Source: an uncultured Ellagibacter sp. (GTDB lineage: Bacteria; Actinomycetota; Coriobacteriia; Coriobacteriales; Eggerthellaceae). Taken from it: 19,431 nt of DNA. Below are positions 14,171 to 19,431 of this stretch, piece by piece. The stretch is from the NCBI RefSeq assembly GCF_934636505.1, contig NZ_CAKUAL010000039.1, forward strand, positions 1 to 19,431, written 5' to 3'. How positions within the stretch are numbered: the stretch's first letter is position 1; the number at the start of each line of letters is the position of its first letter. Made by a program: the position numbers and the translations under genes. Below the pieces are notes generated by a model. That model was not told the origin of the DNA and searched no databases. It worked only from the letters and a program-made list of their open reading frames with translations.

Positions 14171-16213
14171 CTAAATCACCTGGGCGACAGCGTCGGGGCT
14201 GTAGGTGCGGAACAGCTCCTCGTAGTTGGCGTGTGTGGCGTCGTCGGCCATGGATGAGTCGCGGATGACGGCATACCAGGGCTTGGCCTTCGCCATCTCC
14301 TCGATGGTGTCGGACCCAACGTTCGCATCGAAGCAGGCCGCCAATTTGTCGCCATCAACAAAGAACACCTTCTTGCCGGCGAGCACGCGCTCCTCGATCT
14401 TCGCGGAGTACGGGATACCGAGCTTGGGCAGTACCTCGAAGAGCAAATCCAGGTCGGAGCGCCCCTCCTTCACGTTGTCAGCGAAGTCGAAGAGGCTCTC
14501 CTGGGCGGTCTCGCCAGGCGTGAGGTAGAAGTCCTTGAAGTTCGAAGAGTCGATGCGCAGCACGCGGAAGCCCAGGTCGGGATAAGGCTTTGGTTCGGCG
14601 CCGAGCTCGAGCTGCTTATTGGATTCATCGATTTCATTGGCGATTTTCTCGCCCGCACGGCGGATACGTTCTTCGCCGATCTCAGTCAGCGTGGAGAACT
14701 GTCCCGTCGTCTCCTCGGGAATTTGCACAAGCACGAATCGGCGGTCCCCGCCGTCCTCAGCGTTCTTCTCCATGACGGCTTGAGCCATGGAAGCCGAGCC
14801 CGAGAAGAAATCGAGCACGGTGCAGTCCTTAGAGGAGGCGATGTCGAGAATGCGCCTCATGAGGCGCACGGGCTTGGGCGTGTCGAAGGGGGCGAAGCCG
14901 TCGAAAAGTGCCTTGAGCCGCTTCTTCGCTTCATCGGTATGGCCCACCTCAGCATAAGGCCAGAGATTGGTCGGCATCTTGCCTTCCATCTCGTCGAGAT
15001 AGCGCTTAACCGCCATTCCGCCCTTGCCGCCACTTGTAAAGTACAGCTGTGGCCAACGCCCTTGGTCGTAGCGCTGGCGTGCCTTTTGGTATGTTTCCTC
15101 GGTTGGTTCTTTCAACATCAACGCCTGAACGCCTTGGCGAACCTCATCTGGCTGGATACCGCATATTTCTGCACGCTTCTCCTCATCATGAATATCGCGC
15201 CATTCATACTCAGCCCATTCGCTCATCAGACCGAGCATGCTGCACCCGCCGAACGGTCGATGTCGACCGTTCGGCGGGTACAGCAGCTCGCCTGTAAGCG
15301 GGTGCTGAATTGCATATACCATCCCCTGATGCGTTACCGCTCCGGGCGCGGACGCATCGCCAGCCTTCCAAGGACGCGGGTCATCATCCGGGCGCGCATA
15401 TCGCTCATCCATTTCCGCAGTACGCGCCAGCCGGCCTGGAGCCCAATTGGGGGTCTTGGAATATGCGATAATATGCTCGACTTCAGCGGGAATACCCTTG
15501 GAGTCGTTTCTCGGTGAATACGTCTTCTGCCAGGCGATATCCCCAACAAAGCACACGGCGCCGAAAACTTCGTCGCAAATCTTACGCAAGTTCGCGCTCT
15601 CATTGTCATCGATGCTGATGAAGATGGCGCCATCGCCAGCCAGCAAGTCACGCGCAAGCGTAAGGCGGGGATACATCATCGAACACCAGTCCGAATGGAA
15701 CCGGCCGTTGCCCTCGGTGTTGGCAACCAGGCGACCGCCATCCTCGTCATAGTCGCCGCTCTCGACATCGTACTCGCCGCGCGTCTTTGTGAAGTCGTCA
15801 TCGTAGACAAAGTCATGGCCCGTATTGTATGGGGGGTCGATGTAGATGAGCTTAACCTTGCCGGCGTAGGTTTCCTTCAGAATCTTCAACGCGTCCAGGT
15901 TATCACCCTCGACATAGAGGTTCTCGGTGGTGTCCCAATCCTTGGACTTGCCAGGCTCGGGGATCATCGTCTTGTAGATGGGGCGGCGCGCCTCAGCCTT
16001 GGCCTCGCGCTTGCCGGGCCAAGTGAACTGGTAACGCTCGCGCTGGCCTTCGGCCACATCACCCAAAAGATCGCGCAACGCGTCAAAGTCCACGGCGCGC
16101 TCGAGCTCACCGTCGGCGTTTTCCACCTCGGTCACCACCTGCGGGAACAGCTCCGCGATTTTCTCGATGTTCTCGACGGCGCCGTTGGGCGTGCCCATCT
16201 CGATCTTTTCCAT
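14171..16213 (-). CDS. Type III-like adenine-specific DNA methyltransferase (Mod)
   Basis: Mod recognises an asymmetric DNA site and transfers a methyl group from S-adenosylmethionine to adenine N6. It also gives Res its sequence specificity. The 680-residue protein has motif order IV then I, the beta class: catalytic DPPY at 126-129 (LIYIDPPYNTG) and the cofactor site VLDFFSGSAS at 466-475. The region between (about 215-450) holds the target recognition part and the conserved VGHTDEAKK segment. The start at 16213 is 4 bases after the DUF4391 stop, with AGGAAAGG upstream. No frameshift or simple-sequence tract that would suggest phase variation is visible. A 36-base perfect interrupted palindrome lies in the recognition region. 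Confidence 0.95.
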   Translation of the reverse strand: MEKIEMGTPNGAVENIEKIAELFPQVVTEVENADGELERAVDFDALRDLLGDVAEGQRERYQFTWPGKREAKAEARRPIYKTMIPEPGKSKDWDTTENLYVEGDNLDALKILKETYAGKVKLIYIDPPYNTGHDFVYDDDFTKTRGEYDVESGDYDEDGGRLVANTEGNGRFHSDWCSMMYPRLTLARDLLAGDGAIFISIDDNESANLRKICDEVFGAVCFVGDIAWQKTYSPRNDSKGIPAEVEHIIAYSKTPNWAPGRLARTAEMDERYARPDDDPRPWKAGDASAPGAVTHQGMVYAIQHPLTGELLYPPNGRHRPFGGCSMLGLMSEWAEYEWRDIHDEEKRAEICGIQPDEVRQGVQALMLKEPTEETYQKARQRYDQGRWPQLYFTSGGKGGMAVKRYLDEMEGKMPTNLWPYAEVGHTDEAKKRLKALFDGFAPFDTPKPVRLMRRILDIASSKDCTVLDFFSGSASMAQAVMEKNAEDGGDRRFVLVQIPEETTGQFSTLTEIGEERIRRAGEKIANEIDESNKQLELGAEPKPYPDLGFRVLRIDSSNFKDFYLTPGETAQESLFDFADNVKEGRSDLDLLFEVLPKLGIPYSAKIEERVLAGKKVFFVDGDKLAACFDANVGSDTIEEMAKAKPWYAVIRDSSMADDATHANYEELFRTYSPDAVAQVI
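15244..15279. repeat. Perfect 17-bp inverted repeat with a 2-base centre, inside mod
   Basis: The arm 15244-15260 is the exact reverse complement of 15263-15279, with TG between. It reads CCCGCCGAACGGTCGA then TG then the complement. It encodes the PPNGRHRPFGG stretch of Mod, itself nearly symmetric at codon level. Arms this long are not expected by chance in a gene and can form a strong mRNA hairpin or DNA cruciform. Confidence 0.95.
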
Positions 16214-16217
16214 CTAT

Positions 16218-16835
16218 CTACCTTTCCTCTATAGCGGCGATCTGCCGCTTGAGTTCCTTTGCCTTGTCGAAAAGCGCGTTCTTGCGCGCCACCTGCCGTT
16301 CCTTGCGCCCGCGCGCCTCCACGCGCGCCAACTCATCTCGCAGCGCCTTGAGCTTGGCGTCCGTCGCGAAGCGCTCGTCCACGGTTGCGGTTTCGCTGCC
16401 CGTATCGCCATACACTACCTGCGAGGCGATTGAGTCCCAAACCCCGTCCATGCTCGTCGCTTTCAGGGTGAGGGAAACATCCTCGACGCTTTGCCATTCT
16501 CCCACGGCGATCCTCTTGAGCATCACCGCGAGGCATGCCTCGTGGTCACGGGTACAGACGAACAGCAGCTTATGGGGGTTGGTCTCCGCCACGCACGCGA
16601 GCACGGCCTCGGGGACGCGGCGGGCCTTGAGCGCCACTTCCACCACGAGCACCTCGTGCACGCTTTCCCCGTCGGGTATGCCGGTCGTGGAGGTCTTTAT
16701 CGAGTTCGCGATCACGAAGCGCTCGACGTCGTCGATGAAGGACTGGCGCAGCGCGGCGCTCACCTTCAGGCGGCCGTAGAAGGCCTCCTTGGGTATGCGT
16801 CGGCCCACCTCAGTCGTGCTCGGAAGCCCTAGCAT
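16218..16835 (-). CDS. DUF4391 protein, accessory of the restriction operon
   Basis: The 205-residue product fits the DUF4391 layout. It begins MLGLPSTTEVGRRIPKEAFY and continues with a long mixed alpha/beta region (about 20-150) including VLVVEVALKAR and NPHKLLFVC. It ends in a charged helical, coiled-coil-like tail (about 155-205). I chose the ATG at 16835, which overlaps the helicase stop as ATGCTAG. An ATG at 16859 would add 8 residues unlike the family. DUF4391 genes are commonly found between a large helicase and a type III-like methyltransferase, as here. The biochemical function is unknown, and the coiled coil suggests a scaffold or adaptor role (inference). Confidence 0.85.
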   Translation of the reverse strand: MLGLPSTTEVGRRIPKEAFYGRLKVSAALRQSFIDDVERFVIANSIKTSTTGIPDGESVHEVLVVEVALKARRVPEAVLACVAETNPHKLLFVCTRDHEACLAVMLKRIAVGEWQSVEDVSLTLKATSMDGVWDSIASQVVYGDTGSETATVDERFATDAKLKALRDELARVEARGRKERQVARKNALFDKAKELKRQIAAIEER

Positions 16836-19431
16836 CTGGGCCTCACCACCAAAAAGCACACGAGCTCGAAGTCGTCGAGCCCCTCGATGTCGTTCTCCAA
16901 GAAGCCCGTCGTGCCACCGGCAAAGAAGCTGTCAATGTCGGACTCCTCCTTGGAGTCCACGATCGACGCCACCGCGTCGCGCAGAAGCCCGGCCTCGCGG
17001 CGCATGTCGCGGCCGTTCTTGGTCTCGCGGTTGTAGGCGCGGCACAGGGCCATGTCGGGCTCGGACTTACCGCGGCACAGCATGCGCATGTCGTCGAGCA
17101 CCGCCTTGGGCTCCAGGTGTCCGTGAGCAACGAATCCATCGGACCCCATGCGAACCACATAGAACGGGTGTAGGTGGTTCGCCCCGTCGCGGTCGATCTT
17201 GGTGTTGACGTTGCGCAGCACGAAAATGACGCCGGGCTCGTCGCCCTCCACCACGGCGTTGATGCCGCTCGGAAGCCTGTCGATGTCTGGGTTGTCGCGG
17301 TAGTAGCCCACCAGGTCCATGCGGAACTCGTTGAGGCCCAGGTCGGTGATGGAAACGCCGCCCGAGACGTCCTCAAGGTCAACGACCTCGTCGCGCATCT
17401 GCTCGAGCTGCTGGCGACGGTACTCCAGGTCCCCCGTCTCGTCGGCGTTGATGCAGTCGTCGTCGCCGGTGGACGTCATCACGGTGATGCGCATGCGCTC
17501 CTCGACGCGCGCCTTGAGCTTGATGTACTCGTCAAGCTCCACGTCGGGCCAGTAGTTCACCAGCTGGATGCGGGCGTTCTTCGAGCCGATGCGGTCCACG
17601 CGGCCGAAGCGCTGCACGATGCGCACGGGGTTCCAGTGGATGTCGTAGTTCACCAGGTAGTCGCAGTCCTGGAGGTTCTGGCCCTCCGAGATGCAGTCGG
17701 TGGCGATAACGATGTCCACGTCGCAGCCGGAAAGCTGCGGCGCCACCACGTCGCGCTCCTTCGACGCGGGCGAGAAGCAGGCGAGCACCTCCTGCATGTG
17801 CGGGGGCACGGCCTTTATCGTGCAGGCGCAGCCGTCGCCCGTGACCTTGGCGCACTCGAGGCCGAGCTCGCGCTTCGCGAAGGCGGACACGTTCTCGTAG
17901 AGGTAGTCCGCCGTGTCGGAGAACGCGGTGAACACGAGCACCTTGCGGTTGTCCGGGTTGATGGGGCCTTGCGACTTCTCGCGGATCTGCTCGCACAGCT
18001 CTATGAGCTTGGCGTCGTGGGCGGGGTCGATGTCGCGCACCATCGAGATCAGGACCTCGATGACGGCGACGTCCGCCTCGATGTCGCGCTCCCAGCTCAT
18101 CCAGTCCATGTCCTCGACGAGGATCTTCGTGGCGCCGCCCACCTCGAAGCCGCTCTCGTCGTCGGGGTCGAAGTCGAACCCGCCCGGCAGGTCGCCGTCG
18201 GCCACGCTGGCGCCCGAGGCCAAGCCCCTGCGGTAGTCGTCTATGGTCTCGAGGGCGGCGTTCATGGCGGCGAGCACGCGCTCGAGAGTCAAGCGGAACG
18301 AGCACACCGAGCTCTCCAGGCGCTTGAGCAGGTTCGTCGTCATGAGTCGGCGCACGCCCGTCTCGCGCCCCCCGAGCGTGAGGTTGCCGCCGCCGCCCAT
18401 CTTCGCGTACTTCTCCATCTTGCTGGGGTGCACGTACGAGCTCGGCGTGTACACGGCGAGCGCGAGGGAGTCGAGCTCCTCGTATATCTCGCGGTAGTTG
18501 ATCGCGTTCGCCAGCGTCGAGAGCTTGGGGCGCTTCGATATCGGCGGCAGGCGCTTCGGGAAGGGCCCGATGGCGCTCATGTCGTAGTAGCGCTGGATGT
18601 GCTTGCGGCTGCGCGCCACGGTCACCTGGTCGAGAACCTCGAAGAAGTCGTAGTCGAGCATGTCGGTGAGGGCTCGTGTCGTCCTCTGCTCGGCGGGCAG
18701 CTTCGACCAGCGGGCGTAGACGGTCTGCGCGTTGCGGAAAACCGTCTCGATGTCGTTCTCCAGGCGCAGCTTCTCGGACCAGCCGGTGGGGTCGCCCCAG
18801 TACGCCAGGGCGAGCTGGTTGCGCAGGTCGCGGAAGCGGTTGTTCACGGGCGTGGCGGAGAGCATGAGCACCTTGGTCTTCACGCCCTGCTTGATGACCT
18901 TCTCCATGAGCAGCTGGTAGCGGTTCATCCTGTCCTCCGACGCCGAGTCGCCGCCGTTGCGGAAGTTGTGGCTCTCGTCGATGACGACAAGCCCGTACGC
19001 GCCCCAGTTCAGGCGGTCGAGGGGCAGGCCGGTCTCCGACGTGCCGCGCGTGCGCGAGAGGTCGGTGTGGTAGAGCACGTCGTACTGAAGCCGGTCGCCC
19101 GCGATGGGATTGTTCACGACGTTCGAGTTGTAGGTGATCCAGTTGTCGCGCAGCTTCTTGGGGCACAGCACGAGCACGTCCTTGTTGCGGCTCTCGTAGT
19201 ACTTGATCACGGCGAGCGCGGTGAACGTCTTGCCCAGGCCCACGGAGTCTGCCAGGATGCAGCCGTTGTAGGTCTCGAGCTTGTTGATGATGGCGAGCGC
19301 CGCGTCCTTCTGGAAGTCGTAGAGCTTGTTCCAGATAAGGCTTTCGCGGAAGCCCAGCCCCTCGTTGGGCAGCACGTCCTCGGAGACGTCGTCCAAGAAC
19401 TCGCTGAATAATCGGTAGAGCGCCATGTAGT
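16829..19431 (-). CDS. SNF2/DEAD-type helicase of a defence operon (5' end outside window)
   Basis: At least 865 residues of a superfamily-2 helicase are visible: Walker A region ADSVGLGKTFTA (59-70), DESH-box VIDESHNF (148-155), SATPVNNR (190-197), ATDCISEGQNLQ (575-586) and motif VI QRFGRVDRIG (605-614). These lie within a family of ATP-driven DNA translocases often fused to an N-terminal phospholipase D-like nuclease. The frame stays open to the window edge (the codon before the ATG at 19426 is TAC). That ATG has no ribosome binding site in view, so the gene very probably starts further upstream. It overlaps DUF4391 by 7 bases and is the first visible gene of the operon. G+C is higher here than in res or DUF1016. 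Confidence 0.88.
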   Translation of the reverse strand, partial: YMALYRLFSEFLDDVSEDVLPNEGLGFRESLIWNKLYDFQKDAALAIINKLETYNGCILADSVGLGKTFTALAVIKYYESRNKDVLVLCPKKLRDNWITYNSNVVNNPIAGDRLQYDVLYHTDLSRTRGTSETGLPLDRLNWGAYGLVVIDESHNFRNGGDSASEDRMNRYQLLMEKVIKQGVKTKVLMLSATPVNNRFRDLRNQLALAYWGDPTGWSEKLRLENDIETVFRNAQTVYARWSKLPAEQRTTRALTDMLDYDFFEVLDQVTVARSRKHIQRYYDMSAIGPFPKRLPPISKRPKLSTLANAINYREIYEELDSLALAVYTPSSYVHPSKMEKYAKMGGGGNLTLGGRETGVRRLMTTNLLKRLESSVCSFRLTLERVLAAMNAALETIDDYRRGLASGASVADGDLPGGFDFDPDDESGFEVGGATKILVEDMDWMSWERDIEADVAVIEVLISMVRDIDPAHDAKLIELCEQIREKSQGPINPDNRKVLVFTAFSDTADYLYENVSAFAKRELGLECAKVTGDGCACTIKAVPPHMQEVLACFSPASKERDVVAPQLSGCDVDIVIATDCISEGQNLQDCDYLVNYDIHWNPVRIVQRFGRVDRIGSKNARIQLVNYWPDVELDEYIKLKARVEERMRITVMTSTGDDDCINADETGDLEYRRQQLEQMRDEVVDLEDVSGGVSITDLGLNEFRMDLVGYYRDNPDIDRLPSGINAVVEGDEPGVIFVLRNVNTKIDRDGANHLHPFYVVRMGSDGFVAHGHLEPKAVLDDMRMLCRGKSEPDMALCRAYNRETKNGRDMRREAGLLRDAVASIVDSKEESDIDSFFAGGTTGFLENDIEGLDDFELVCFLVVRPRC

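Noticed and set aside
14171..16213. Phase-variable mod gene
   Set aside because: Looked for long homopolymers or short tandem repeats at the start and inside the gene and saw none; the frame is intact.
17174..19411. A 745-codon open frame on the plus strand opposite the helicase
   Set aside because: Its product is a low-complexity V/A/L/R/E/H-rich string with no motif, fully antisense to a helicase with all motifs intact. It is an effect of high GC and codon bias.
9222..19431. DISARM or BREX system
   Set aside because: A helicase plus methyltransferase could suggest these, but no DUF1998 (DrmB), PglZ or BrxC/BrxL protein is visible. The Mod and Res motif order is that of type III systems. 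Genes beyond the right edge are unknown.
1..19431. CRISPR array, tRNA or rRNA genes, complete insertion sequence
   Set aside because: No regularly spaced direct repeats, no cloverleaf-like or rRNA sequence and no transposase-like product were seen in any frame.

Overview
The window is high-GC DNA from a Gram-positive actinobacterium. A coriobacterial (Eggerthellaceae-like) origin is likely but is inferred from style, not proven. The pointers are the gene order rplU-rpmA-obgE-proB-proA-nadD-yqeK-rsfS, an L27 that starts directly at MAHKKG, a MalT-like ATPase regulator next door, and a fragment of a sortase-type surface protein. Every supported gene is on the minus strand, so transcription runs from right to left. 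The long plus-strand reading frames are antisense shadows.

Layout in the direction of transcription. (1) 19431-9921 is a tightly packed five-gene defence operon: a SNF2/DEAD-type helicase (cut by the window edge), a DUF4391 protein, a type III-like adenine methyltransferase (Mod), a DUF1016/YhcG-type PD-(D/E)XK nuclease, and a type III-like restriction subunit (Res). Junctions are a 7-nt overlap, a 4-nt gap, an 8-nt gap and directly abutting, so co-transcription is very likely. A 214-residue protein of unknown function with an internal duplication (9222-9866) follows Res after 54 bases and may be a sixth member. (2) 9221-8432 is a scarred boundary. It holds a rho-independent terminator, an inverted-repeat pair about 160 bases apart, a 5'-truncated remnant of a cell-wall surface protein (proline-rich repeat, LSGTGD motif, membrane helix, basic tail), and then the rplU promoter and leader. 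(3) 8431-1865 is a conserved housekeeping operon: ribosomal proteins L21 and L27, ObgE, the first two enzymes of proline synthesis, NadD, YqeK and RsfS. It ends at a strong terminator at 1646-1683. (4) 1485-1 is the 5' part of a large P-loop ATPase of MalT/LuxR-regulator style that runs off the left edge.

The defence operon is the notable system. It looks like a type III restriction-modification pair extended by a second, SNF2-like helicase, DUF4391 and an embedded DUF1016 nuclease. Two of its genes carry long perfect inverted repeats inside coding sequence: 17-base arms in mod and 12-base arms in the DUF1016 gene. Neither is expected by chance. The DUF1016 gene is visibly AT-richer than its neighbours, which suggests a separate origin.
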